This document shows positions 10,941-19,575 of a stretch of 64,000 nt of DNA, in pieces. The notes beneath the pieces are model-generated. The model made no database searches. It had not been told where the DNA came from and worked only from the letters and a program-made list of their open reading frames with translations. Position 1 is the stretch's first letter. Each line of letters begins with the position of its first letter. Source of the stretch: Blastobasis lacticolella (lineage: Eukaryota > Arthropoda > Insecta > Lepidoptera > Blastobasidae); assembly GCA_905147135.1 (NCBI GenBank), contig LR990058.1, forward strand, positions 16,963,349 through 17,027,348, read 5' to 3'. The position numbers and the translations under genes were made by a program.

Positions 10941-11160
10941 AATGATGAATTTTAATTTCTGTTACGGGTCTGGGTGTTCTATGTATAATAAGTATGTATT
11001 TAAAAGTATTTAAGTAGTATATCAGTTATCTAGCACCCATAGTACAAGCTTTGCTTAGTTTGGGGCTAGATGGCGCTGTGTGAATTTGTCCACGAACGAA
11101 TATATTATTATTATTATTAAGCTTTGCTTATTTTGGGGCTAGATGGCGGTTTGTGAACTA

Positions 11161-11654
11161 ATCCAAGCATATTGTATTCAAGTGGGCTGTCTCCTCGTTT
11201 TTCACTGAGTGACGTAAAAAAATAACCCGAAGCTGTTATAAATACTCCTTCAGAGAACTCTTTCACGACTAATAACAATACCACCAAAGACAAAACTTGC
11301 CCTGGAAATAACTTAAGGGGGGAACCGTTCACAACGAAAATCCGTTTTTTACCGACAGAGTATACTTAAAAGTAACTCATAAATATTTAACACTTTGTGT
11401 TGTCACTTCATGTAATTCGAAACCGGTTGCAATTTAATAAAATTGTATTATAAAGTGGAACTAGTGTACAAAAAGTGATTTAATTCATGTTACTCATAGA
11501 ATAAGGGTCATTTTTGCATGCATAAATGCGAAAGATTTTTGTTTGTTATTAAAAGAGAATCCCCTAAACCTAGGTATTCGGCGATACTTTTAGTTAAGTT
11601 ACAAATCTATACATTTGTATAAAGAATATTGTCTTAACTGTAAATGTCGTGACA
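11161..11654. other. Mostly unassigned; small family C tail
   Basis: AGTGGGCTGTCTCCTCG to GAGTGACGTAAAAAAAT at 11181-11225 is the 3' end of repeat C. The remainder shows nothing recognisable. Confidence 0.45.
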
Positions 11655-11870
11655 AATCTTGCAAGTAAAAGATGTAGAATGACGTCCTTCCCGAAGTCTT
11701 TCCTTTGCACTATTACATGGAGTTCTTTAAAAGCCATGTCTACAGGTACCTCAAAGAACAACTCTGCATCCGCTCACCATAGGTTGCAAATTTCCTGGAC
11801 GATGGTAACCGCTTTCCATCAGGGAGACTGTTCGTCCGTTTGTCTTCCTAGGCAAAAAGAAAACTAAGCG
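11655..11870 (+). repeat. Repeat family M copy 2
   Basis: GTCTTTCCTTTGCACTATTA, AAAGCCATGTCTACAGGTAC and CATCAGGGAGACTGTTCGTC followed by AAAAAGAAAA indicate a retroposed 3' end related to 2375-2560. Confidence 0.55.
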
Positions 11871-12624
11871 ATTAAACTCGTGATTTTTTTTTAATACAAA
11901 AACGTTGTTTCGAAAAACTTTTCAGTGATAATTTTAAATCAGTGCTTTAGCTATCCTGTGTATTTTAGATTTTAACAAGGTATGGCCAGCAACGCCAATC
12001 TGGAAGTTCATAAATCATTCGTATCGATGAATCGGACGCCATCGCCGCCTTAAAGGTGCTGTTAAACTTAGACGTGCCTTAGCCCTAGGCTAACCGGTGC
12101 TCCTCACGCCCAAGCCCCGAAGCATCCCGAAGCCCCCCGAAGCCTGCTGACAAATGCCCGCGCCCGATCCTCGGCGCGCCGATATTTCACCGGGCGAAAT
12201 ATAAAAACGCCTATCCATCGCCATTTGCCGGCTCCCGGATAAGCCGGGCCGATGCAGCTGGAAATATCAGCCGCTCAAGCACTGCAGCCGCTATTTTTCA
12301 TAGAACACCCCCCATTTGGTCTGCTTGCGTTTTTAGCAACATCTGTTGGGAGAGTCGTGGTATGGGGGATTGGGGTACAGGGTTCTGGTTTATCGGTTGT
12401 TGAGGGTATTGAGTTTAGGTTTATAAGTTTTCTATACAAATGTGTCTTGCCTATTTACGGGATTTAATATTTCAATACAAATCTTAAATCCCGTTAACTT
12501 TGAAACGATATATTTTAACGAAATTCTGACAAACCACAGACATACACAAAGGTTTCTAAATAACGTTTACAAAATTACATGGCTTTGAAACTTCGTTTGT
12601 ATGGAGTCCGCCTTTTTTCCTTAA
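11871..12624. other. Unassigned, with GC-rich islet
   Basis: At 12110-12250 a GC-rich patch holds repeated CCCGAAGC words, GGCGCGCCG and a TATA-like AATATAAAAACG (about 12200-12211). It could be a regulatory islet, but no gene is attached to it. Confidence 0.4.
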
Positions 12625-12865
12625 TCGACCGATACCATTTAGTCAGTGTACACACTTCAAACAAGCACGTAATTCAGAACAAGATGACAAACTACAACAC
12701 CGATTTATTTTATTTCTTTCATTCAGAAACGACCCATGCTTTGGGATGTCTCACTAGAAACGGAAGTCATGATCGTTGCCTTCTTGTACGATGCCGTAGC
12801 GTTGACATTTTTTGCGTTGCGTCACCGCATCGTGTTGCGGTGCGTATTGTATTGTGTCGTATTGT
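12625..12865. repeat. Repeat J copy 2
   Basis: Aligns with 7085-7310 through CAGTGTACACACTTC, AACAAGATGACAAACTACAA, GGATGTCTCACTAGAAACG and CACCGCATCGTGTTGCGGTG. Confidence 0.5.
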
Positions 12866-13273
12866 GGAGGTCCTAGGACCTAGGTCCTGATGTTGGTATT
12901 AAAGAAAGGCTTGCACTATATCCCGCAAAACATTGAGTCCTACGTTGAAAAGTCAATTTCATTTTTTTTTTTTTTTTTTAATTTCAATTCCAACAGAATA
13001 TACGAGAGCCGAGTAAAATATTTGACGAGTTCCCTTCTTGCATACGAACACTCAGCGATGGCGGTTAAGGATATTTTCACTTAGAAAGTGTTTTCATGTT
13101 CTTCAAAATTATGCAAACATGTTACAAGTATTCACAGAGACTTCCTTGCCAGTATTGTTTATATGATTCACTTTTAGCCAAATGAAGGATACATTATTAA
13201 AAAGTAAGATAATTTTATGCACCCAAAATTTGATTATGTAATTATCTTGGCGTCTAAATTCAAGATGTGCGGC
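12866..13273. other. Unassigned; T17 tract
   Basis: A T tract at about 12962-12979 is the only striking feature. Confidence 0.4.
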
Positions 13274-13315
13274 GCGAGAGCCCGGGGTCCGCCGTGACAA
13301 TGATTCAGGATTTGG

Positions 13316-13616
13316 ATCATTCCCGTTGTCCCTCGAATGCTATCCCCCGAATGGGGAACAACGGGAATTTACGTTTCGTTGTCCCCCGAATTGAAAAATG
13401 GGGGACAACGAGAATAAATATTCCCGATGTCCACCACTTTTAAATTTAATTATTTTTGTTAAGAAAACTTAAGTGCCATTGTGATCAGCTGAATAAACTG
13501 GAGTTACATTTACATTCTTTACGTAATTAAATTAAAGAACATTCGAGTTTGTAAAATGTATATTGCTTATCAAATGATAAATTACTTACTATCGACTTTA
13601 AATTTATAATACAAGG
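13316..13616 (+). repeat. Left terminal inverted repeat
   Basis: Aligns base for base, with scattered differences, to the complement of 17756-18055, for example AGAAAACTTAAGTGCCATTG and TGAATAAACTGGAGTTACAT. The outer 110 bp can fold on itself through CGTTGTCCCCCGAATTG and GGGGGACAACG. Confidence 0.9.
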
Positions 13617-14239
13617 AAAACTTTCAACTTTTTTTCAAGAGAGAATGTTTGAAATGTCAAATCAAATTTAATTTAAATCTGTAAAATTGAAAAGTTCTTT
13701 GGGCAGTTACCCGGACCGTTTCAGTGTATCACCCAAGTGTACGGCTACATAATTTTTTGTAGGCAGCGTGCCACATATCAAATCAGCTGTTTTGTAAAGT
13801 TTTATATTAATAAACAAATATTTTGAAGTCTTTGTTTGAGTCGTCTCGTGACCACGGTGGGTGTAACCCTACCGAAACGTCGGGAAAACAAATCATAAAG
13901 GTACGTCGCGTCCAAGTCCCGTCTAATATAATAAAATATTTTGAAGTTTGAAGTTGTTTTGACAAGACGCCACGCCGCGCCGCCGCTGTTACCTCAGCAA
14001 CCGCTGCCTGGATACGTTGAGTTTTCGGTCTGCGCGCGCAGCAGTGCTGCAACCAACTTATGCCGCGAGTGCGAAGCACGCATGCGCGTAAAGCGTCACA
14101 TGACAATAAATAATTTTCGTGGCTGTCATAATGTCAACAAGTTTCAACAAATGTCAAACAAGAATAAGAAATATGTTTTTTGTAATTGTTATAAGTTTTA
14201 TAGGACTTTTATTTAGTAGGGTAGGTATATATTGTAAGA
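13617..14239 (+). other. 5' leader of the retroelement
   Basis: No conserved protein is seen. A 14 bp direct repeat AAATATTTTGAAGT (13816-13829 and 13934-13947) brackets 104 bp containing a possible hairpin (GGTGGG..CCCTACC) followed by CCGAAACGTCGG, itself self-complementary. A GC-rich zone (13965-14060) lies just upstream of the coding start. Confidence 0.6.
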
Positions 14240-16336
14240 ATGCTGCCCAGGCCTGCAAACTACCAACCACAGCTCAGCCAATCTGCAGTGTCACAGGATG
14301 TCCTCGTACAGTGTCCTCAATGTGCAGCGCCCAAATTCTTGAAAGGTCGTCGAGGCCTTCAAATTCACATAGGTAAGTGCCACAAAGAAGTTACCAGGCC
14401 TCCTCCATCCCTAGCCACATCGCCTCGCCCCCATCAATTACTACCATTATCATTGCCGAATTTGTTACAACCATTGCCAACAATAAATTTATCATCGCTT
14501 TTAAGTAATTTAAAAAATTCAGTTCCCATAATCAAACGTATTCCCCGTGGTGCGAGGTTCTTAGTCGCCTCCAGCCTAGCCAAGACTATAGACTTTTGTG
14601 TGACCGAAAATTCACTCTCTAGTTGGAAAACTCTTTTTACTTTCTCCTATGATATTCTCCATTTCTCCAAAAATAACTCAAATCGGTCGGTCACCTCACA
14701 GATAAAATACAATTGCTCTCACCATCCCAACACTACCTCAACCCGCTGCAATCCGTCCTTAACCCGTAAACCTCGCACCCTCAGTAAAACGGTTGAGTCA
14801 AAAGTTAACGATGGAGACCTTAGAGGCGCTGCTCGGATTCTTTTCTCCAGTGACACTGCAGCTCCAGACTCACTGGATACCCTGTCGGCCCTGCAGAGCA
14901 AACACCCGCCTGCCACTTTGACTGTCCTACCTGACCCTCCAAGCACCTCTCCACCACATCTCCAAGCATCGGAAGATGCCGTCCTAGCCGCAGTTATGTC
15001 TTTCAATAATGGGTCCGCCGGCGGCCTGGATGGCATATCCCCACAACATCTGAAAGACCTACTACAAAGTGCACATACCGGTCTACACGCTGGTCTGCTC
15101 ACAAGCCTGACCAAGCTCGTGAACCTGATGCTTGGAGGTGAGGTAACTGTACAAGTCACAGCAACTTTGTATGGTGCTAACCTTTGCGCCCTTGCAAAAA
15201 AGGATGGGAGTGTGCGCCCCATAGCCATTGGTTCTACCTTCAGACGTCTTGCATCCAAAATTTGCTGTAAAGAGATTCTACCAATTTTGGAATCAAAATT
15301 TCAACCTACACAGCTTGGTTTCGGCAGCAAAGGCGGCTGTGAAGCAATTGTGCATGCCTGCCGGACCTACCTTCATAACTCCAAGAATAATATTTTGTTT
15401 AAATTGGACGTAAAGAATGCATTTAACTCTGTTTGCCGTTCTGCTATGTTAAGCGAAATTAAAACTGTAGTCCCAAACATTTACCCCTACATCTGGCAAT
15501 GCTACAGTTCACCATCCGACTTACTTTTTCGTAACCACAAAATTTCTTCCTCAGTCGGTTGCCAGCAAGGTGATCCACTAGGGCCTGCCATCTTCAGCCT
15601 CGCCATCCACCCAATCGTATCCGAACTAAAGTCAAAATTTAATGTTTGGTACCTTGACGATGGGACCCTAGGAGGAGAAGCTAGTACTATCTTACAAGAT
15701 TTGGCTTTTGTTAAGACCAAATTTAATGAAATTGGTCTTCAGCTAAATTTTAAGAAGTGTGAGCTTTATTTAGACGACAGTTTCCAAAATAAAAACGATT
15801 TAATTCAGGAATTTGAAACATTGTATCCCGGAATGAAAATTATCACCAAAGATTCGCTTTTCCTCCTAGGCGCTCCAATTTTCAGCGATTCAATCCCTGG
15901 CTTCATTCAACAAAATATTTCAAAATTTAACGACACAGCTGATCGTCTCCTCCAAATTCATTCCCACATGGCCATGTTCATTATAAGATACTGCCTTTTC
16001 GTACCAAAATTCACTTACGCTATGCGCTGTAGCCCGTTCTGGAAATTTCCAAATTTTTGTGAGGTAATTGATAAATTACTATTCGCGCAAATCCAAAAAA
16101 TTATTAACGTTAAACTCGACAGCAGGAGTTTCCTTTTGGCTACCCTTCCGGTCAGACATGGTGGACTCGGCATCCGCCAAGTCTCGAGCGTGGCTCTCCC
16201 GGCTTTTTTGGCTTCTGTTCACAGTACGTTATCCCTCGTTGGTAAAATTCTAAACCCGAAGAAGCCTGGAAGATGGCTTGCCCTAGCCAAGCTCCTCCTT
16301 CCGACAAGGGGTGCCAAAGGCTTTGGGACGATTTAA
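14240..16336 (+). CDS. Retrotransposon polyprotein, part 1: C2H2 finger and reverse transcriptase
   Basis: This 698-codon frame starts at the first ATG after an in-frame TAG (14222-14224). Residues 25-48 form a C2H2 finger (C25, C28, H43, H48), as found at the N-terminus of R2-like retrotransposon proteins, where it binds nucleic acid. The reverse transcriptase spans about 240-520: LDGISPQHLKDLL near 263-275, motif A KLDVKNAF with D390, motif B CQQGDPLGPAIFSLAI at 441-456, and motif C YLDDG with D473 and D474. YLDD replaces the usual YADD of LINEs. A thumb-like region follows. No N-terminal apurinic endonuclease is present, so DNA cleavage is presumably done by the nuclease in part 2. The frame is lost between about 16290 and 16306, so the stop at 16336 is premature. 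Confidence 0.88.
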   Translation: MLPRPANYQPQLSQSAVSQDVLVQCPQCAAPKFLKGRRGLQIHIGKCHKEVTRPPPSLATSPRPHQLLPLSLPNLLQPLPTINLSSLLSNLKNSVPIIKRIPRGARFLVASSLAKTIDFCVTENSLSSWKTLFTFSYDILHFSKNNSNRSVTSQIKYNCSHHPNTTSTRCNPSLTRKPRTLSKTVESKVNDGDLRGAARILFSSDTAAPDSLDTLSALQSKHPPATLTVLPDPPSTSPPHLQASEDAVLAAVMSFNNGSAGGLDGISPQHLKDLLQSAHTGLHAGLLTSLTKLVNLMLGGEVTVQVTATLYGANLCALAKKDGSVRPIAIGSTFRRLASKICCKEILPILESKFQPTQLGFGSKGGCEAIVHACRTYLHNSKNNILFKLDVKNAFNSVCRSAMLSEIKTVVPNIYPYIWQCYSSPSDLLFRNHKISSSVGCQQGDPLGPAIFSLAIHPIVSELKSKFNVWYLDDGTLGGEASTILQDLAFVKTKFNEIGLQLNFKKCELYLDDSFQNKNDLIQEFETLYPGMKIITKDSLFLLGAPIFSDSIPGFIQQNISKFNDTADRLLQIHSHMAMFIIRYCLFVPKFTYAMRCSPFWKFPNFCEVIDKLLFAQIQKIINVKLDSRSFLLATLPVRHGGLGIRQVSSVALPAFLASVHSTLSLVGKILNPKKPGRWLALAKLLLPTRGAKGFGTI

Positions 16337-17082
16337 TTTGCCGCCGGGTATTCGAACACCTTTCCGAGACCTGCCCGTCACCGATCGAGAGGGCTAGGTT
16401 ACTTGCAGTATCGGAAAGGGAGTCTGGATATTGGCTGCAGGCATACCCATCTATAAACTATGGAAACCTTTTAGACAATAATAGTTTTAGGTTGGCGGTT
16501 GGGCTACGTCTGGGCTGCAACTTAGTTAAACCCCATCGCTGCCACTGCGGCGCTGCAGTGGATAGCTCAGGGCACCACGGGCTATCATGCTGCAAAAGTT
16601 CCGGCCGTCTATCCCGCCACGCCTGCCTGAATGACATAATACGTCGGGCTCTTGCCAGCATTAATGTGCCCTCCTCTCTCGAGCCCTTGGGGCTTGTAAG
16701 GGACGACGGCAAGAGACCTGACGGGATGTCTCTCGTGCCTTGGGAGCTGGGTCGGCCTTTAGTATGGGACGCCACATGCGTTGATACTCTAGCGGCGTCC
16801 CATGTTGGCTCGACATCTGTGAGGCCAGGCGCGGCGGCCGCATCTGCTGAGACCTTGAAACGCCGTAAATACGCAAATATCGCTGATAGTTGCGTATTTT
16901 CGGCGTTTGCCGTGGAAACTTTGGGGCCGTGGGGCCCTGAAGCTAAAAAGTTATTCGCCAAATTAAAATCATGTTTAATTCGTTCCACTGGCGAGCGCAG
17001 GGCTGGCTCATTCCTCGGCCAACGTATAGGGATAGCCATCCAACGCTATATATATGGGCACCATACCCAGCAGTGGCAGTGA
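16273..17082 (+). CDS. Retrotransposon polyprotein, part 2: zinc knuckle and restriction-like endonuclease
   Basis: The product continues part 1 after a one-base frame change within the 64-nt overlap; homology appears to switch near LWDDLICRRVF. Counting from the ATG at 16273, which is probably not a real start, C90, C92, H101 or H102 and C106 form a CxC..HxxxxC knuckle. KRPDG follows at 147-151, then D166 and D171 in VWDATCVDT. A CCHC knuckle followed by (K/R)PD and an acidic residue is the signature of the restriction-like endonuclease of R2/NeSL/R4-type LINEs, which nicks target DNA for target-primed reverse transcription. A downstream KRRKY..FSAFAVETLGPWG block is also kept in the 39.9 kb relic. 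The family is widespread in invertebrates to my recollection, but I cannot assign a named clade. Because of the frameshift this copy is probably inactive unless frameshifting is programmed. Confidence 0.8.
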   Translation: MACPSQAPPSDKGCQRLWDDLICRRVFEHLSETCPSPIERARLLAVSERESGYWLQAYPSINYGNLLDNNSFRLAVGLRLGCNLVKPHRCHCGAAVDSSGHHGLSCCKSSGRLSRHACLNDIIRRALASINVPSSLEPLGLVRDDGKRPDGMSLVPWELGRPLVWDATCVDTLAASHVGSTSVRPGAAAASAETLKRRKYANIADSCVFSAFAVETLGPWGPEAKKLFAKLKSCLIRSTGERRAGSFLGQRIGIAIQRYIYGHHTQQWQ

Positions 17083-17257
17083 TTTAGGGGATATTTGTAC
17101 ATATAGATTTTTAGATTAGGGTTGTAGGTTTATTTTAATTTTAGTTAGATAATTAAGTTAATTTATTTAGTTTATAATTTGTTTGTGTTGTCCTTTTTAA
17201 TATATATGTTCTAAATACAACAATTAAACTAGTTAAAACTAAAAAAAAAAAAAAAAA
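17083..17257 (+). other. 3' UTR and poly(A) tail of the retroelement
   Basis: AT-rich 3' UTR ending AACTAGTTAAAACT then A17 (17241-17257). No obvious AATAAA sits close to the tail; TTAATATATATG and ATACAACAATT are present instead. Confidence 0.75.
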
Positions 17258-17755
17258 TACAAGGTTTACATCTAAAGACGTTTGTAGAACATTTTTAGTT
17301 GAAGTTGTTCATTCTCACATCCTTACTTTTCAGGCTGCTTTCATTGTTACACTTACAATAACTGGACAATAACGATGTATTTTACAGTACAAAATCTGTC
17401 TTACAGAAATAACAAAATATTTTAACCTAAAATGATCCGCATCGTCAATCAATTTCAAATGTATCAAGCCAGTCTTTTACGTGGGCAGCAAATAGAAATA
17501 AAATCTTCGCCATCCAATAAACGTCAAAGTAAACATTAACAACTCTCCTTAAAAAATGGTATTTAATGCACAGGCGTAGAGTCCATTTACGAAATAATAA
17601 TGTTTAATGTAGTAATACCTAATTTGTTAAGCAAACATTTTTAAGTATACGCATATTATTTCATTCAATTACGTTATGAAATATTATTATAACACAAGTT
17701 CATACAGCCGAGTACGATGGCTATAAATATTTCAGAACATTGCCATTGTTGCTTA
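17258..17755. other. Interior of the TIR element
   Basis: Non-coding AT-rich DNA. A short minus-strand frame reads YWMAKILFLFAAHVKDWLDT near 17500, which might be a transposase remnant, but I recognise no family. Confidence 0.4.
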
Positions 17756-18055
17756 GATGTAGACCTTGTATTATAAATTAAAAGTCGATAGTAAGTAATT
17801 TCTCATTTGATAAGCAATATACATTTTACAAACTCGAATGTTCTTTAATTTAATTACGTAAAGAATGTAAATGTAACTCCAGTTTATTCAGCTGAGCACA
17901 ATGGCACTTAAGTTTTCTTAACAAAAATAATTAAATGTAAAAGTGGTGGACATCGGGAATATTTATTCCCGTTGTCCCCCATTTTTCAATTCGGGGGACA
18001 AAGAAACTTAAATTCTCGTTGTCCCCCATTCGGTTCGGGGGACATCGGGAATGAT
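17756..18055 (-). repeat. Right terminal inverted repeat
   Basis: Complement of 13316-13616; ends CGGGAATGAT. Its inner edge (CTTGTATT, 17764-17771) corresponds to the retroelement insertion site in the other arm and is here uninterrupted. Confidence 0.9.
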
Positions 18056-18162
18056 TCCAGGATTTGACAGATCAGATAATTACAGTAGAGCGACTGCCAT
18101 CTGACCTACGTACCGTAAGACTAATTACTAAAAAAAATTACTTTTTGTTTTGTCATTATTTC

Positions 18163-18305
18163 ATCCTCATTTCATCATCAATGGCCCATACCGTAACCGA
18201 CTTTGGTCTCAGAGAATGTTAATACTTGAGTTAAGCGTCTCTCACACTTGTGGAGGGTTTTGCCATAATCGCGCTTTCAGGCGGTTCGCTTGGCAGGCGG
18301 GTTAT
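18163..18305 (-). repeat. Degenerate repeat B
   Basis: CATCATCAATGGCCCATA, then a diverged middle and GCTTGGCAGGCGGGTT, matches the order of blocks in repeat B at 41270-41530. Confidence 0.45.
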
Positions 18306-19390
18306 TGTACCCTAATATAACATTGAAAACAGGAAGTTCGTAAGGGAATACCAGTTGTCGTAAATATTCATTCATCATGTTGTAAAATGCCTATACCGCC
18401 ATCCAGTGTACCTATCAATAAAACAATATCTTAGCTAACACAGCTAATTCTGGCAACTTCGGTCGAAATCGTTCGCTGAGGGACCCTAACGATGTAAACC
18501 GGGGATTACCGCACTCCGCGGCTTAGCTTGATTTAAAAACGGATTAACAATTTTGAAACCGGTTTTACTCCATCGTTTAGGTTCTACACTAGACAGATAG
18601 TAGCAACTACAGCCGGGGATTTGCCTTTCCGACGAATCGACGCGACGTGGATTTCGACGAGTTATTCTTTGATAAATCATCTGCTAGGCGTTAGTTTCGT
18701 AGTTTTATTGATTAGCATTTAGTGTAGCTGATGGTTTCTCGTGGAATTTTTCACAGTACAGTTTCTTTTACACTGGAAAACCCTTCGGGTACTCTACGGT
18801 CGTCTGTCTGTCACAGGCCAGTATCTTTGGAGCCAGGTACATGAAATTTAAACAGAATATGTGTTTCTGTCGCTGCTATAACAACACATAATAAAAATTT
18901 AACTAAACTCACGTTCTTTGCACATATTATTATATTTATCAAAGCAAAAACAATGTATTGCATAGCCCACATAGAATTAAACCAAGAAATGAAGAAACAG
19001 ATTACAGCAGAACACAGGTGAAGGCGGGAATCTCTAATTTTCCCTACGTACATATATTTTATTAATTCTCTATCGTAATATAATAACGGCATCACAGGCT
19101 CGATGTCCACTCTTGAAGTGCAGTGCACTGCGCGTGGCACCGCGCGGTGCCCCGTCACGGTGACAACAAAGAAAACGGTGGTGTTATTCTGGTTTTTCAT
19201 GTTAGGCCACGTTCGCACGAGAAATTTACGAGAGATTGTGAGTTAGGTAACGTTTGCACGAGAGCTTTTTCGACGCTTTTACGCTCGAATCTGCCGACTC
19301 AAATGCAACGAAGGGAAACTTACAAAAAGGATACCATTCATTTTGGACTAAAATAATACAGGACATAAAAATTATTATACAATTTTCAGA
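18306..19390. other. Unassigned stretch
   Basis: A minus-strand frame of 135 codons (18811-19218) contains hydrophobic runs but resembles no known protein. I would not annotate it as a gene. Confidence 0.4.
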
Positions 19391-19575
19391 GAGACCATAC
19401 AATTTCTACCATTTTCGTGAGCGATCGTTTCGAAGTTATTCCAGTTTTTTGTTTGACAGTTGGCATCCACAATGTAGAGCGCTACGAGAAGTATAAATTC
19501 TCTTCAGGAACTAGTGTTTTAGGACCAATCGTTTCAGAGTTAATACAGTTTTAAGTTTGACAGCTGTGACCCGAA
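19391..19575. repeat. Two ~90-110 bp units of a minisatellite-like repeat
   Basis: CTCTTCAGGAACTAGTG, TTTTAGGACCAATCGTTTC and AGTTTGACAGCTGTGACCC occur here and again, in direct and inverted copies, at 22951-23240. A looser first unit precedes it (GATCGTTTCGAAGTTATTCC, GTTTGACAGTTGGCATCC). Confidence 0.6.

Larger units (their letters stand above)
10453..11118 (+). repeat. SINE H copy 2, inserted in H1 and itself interrupted
   Basis: The head GACGACCTGAGTGGTTCAAT with B box GGGTTCGATTCCCGGC occupies 10453-10535. The body resumes near 10941 (GATGAATTTTAATTTCTG) and ends GGGGCTAGATGGCGCTGTG plus a (TAT)n tail. It is better preserved than H1. The AAGCTT duplication supports insertion of H2 into H1. 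Confidence 0.75.
10260..11160 (+). repeat. SINE H copy 1 (tRNA-headed), split by H2
   Basis: The tRNA-like head GACGACCTGATTGGTTCAG (A-box region) and GGGTTCTATTCCCGG (B box) is followed by TTAATTTCTGTTAAGGGTCT. The sequence breaks at 10452 and resumes at 11125 with TGCTTATTTTGGGGCTAGAT. The break is filled by SINE H2, flanked by AAGCTT on both sides (10447-10452 and 11119-11124). Confidence 0.75.
13617..17257 (+). mobile_element. Non-LTR retrotransposon with RT and restriction-like nuclease, nested in the TIR element
   Basis: The 3.64 kb insertion ends in A17 (17241-17257) and is flanked by (AA)TACAAGG at 13608-13616 and 17256-17264. The host sequence continues as TTTACATCTAA after the tail, matching the uninterrupted right TIR in inverted orientation (near 17750-17770). 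That match proves this is a secondary insertion and that the TIRs do not belong to the RT element. It has a 5' leader of ~620 bp, two overlapping coding segments in different frames and a ~175 bp 3' UTR. Confidence 0.9.
13316..18055. mobile_element. DNA transposon with ~300 bp TIRs, carrying a nested retroelement
   Basis: Both ends read ATCATTCCCG inward, and ~300 bp of each end are inverted copies with few mismatches. CAGGATTTG (13306-13314 and 18058-18066) is a perfect 9 bp flanking duplication, extendable to 12 bp with two mismatches. Removing the retroelement (13617-17257) leaves about 1.1 kb with no transposase. Long TIRs with a ~9-10 bp duplication resemble Mutator-like elements, but no protein confirms this. 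The TIRs contain internal foldbacks built from CGTTGTCCCCC and its complement. Confidence 0.85.
13274..18107 (-). repeat. SINE A copy split by the 13.3-18.1 kb insertion
   Basis: The left piece (13274-13315) ends CAGGATTTGG and the right piece (from 18056) starts CCAGGATTTGACAGATCAG, then ATAATTACAGTAGAGCGAC. Together they are one SINE A (compare 3765-3830), with CAGGATTTG repeated on both sides. This copy received the DNA transposon at 13316-18055. Confidence 0.8.

Noticed and set aside
13836..13890. Hammerhead ribozyme in the RT element leader
   Set aside because: A stem followed by CGAAACGTC is suggestive, but the required CUGAUGA core is absent (the sequence has CTCGTGA). I report only an unexplained structured segment.
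14719..15258. 179-codon minus-strand frame overlapping the RT
   Set aside because: It is antisense shadow of the reverse transcriptase frame, whose motifs are unambiguous. The 193-codon frame at 16458-17039 is rejected for the same reason.
13316..18055. A new class of retroelement with 300 bp terminal inverted repeats
   Set aside because: The poly(A) tail, the (AA)TACAAGG duplication and the empty insertion site in the opposite TIR show that the RT element is a guest inside an unrelated TIR transposon.
18811..19218. 135-codon minus-strand frame as a membrane protein gene
   Set aside because: It is hydrophobic only because of AT-rich composition. No family motif, no codon-bias contrast and no supporting context.
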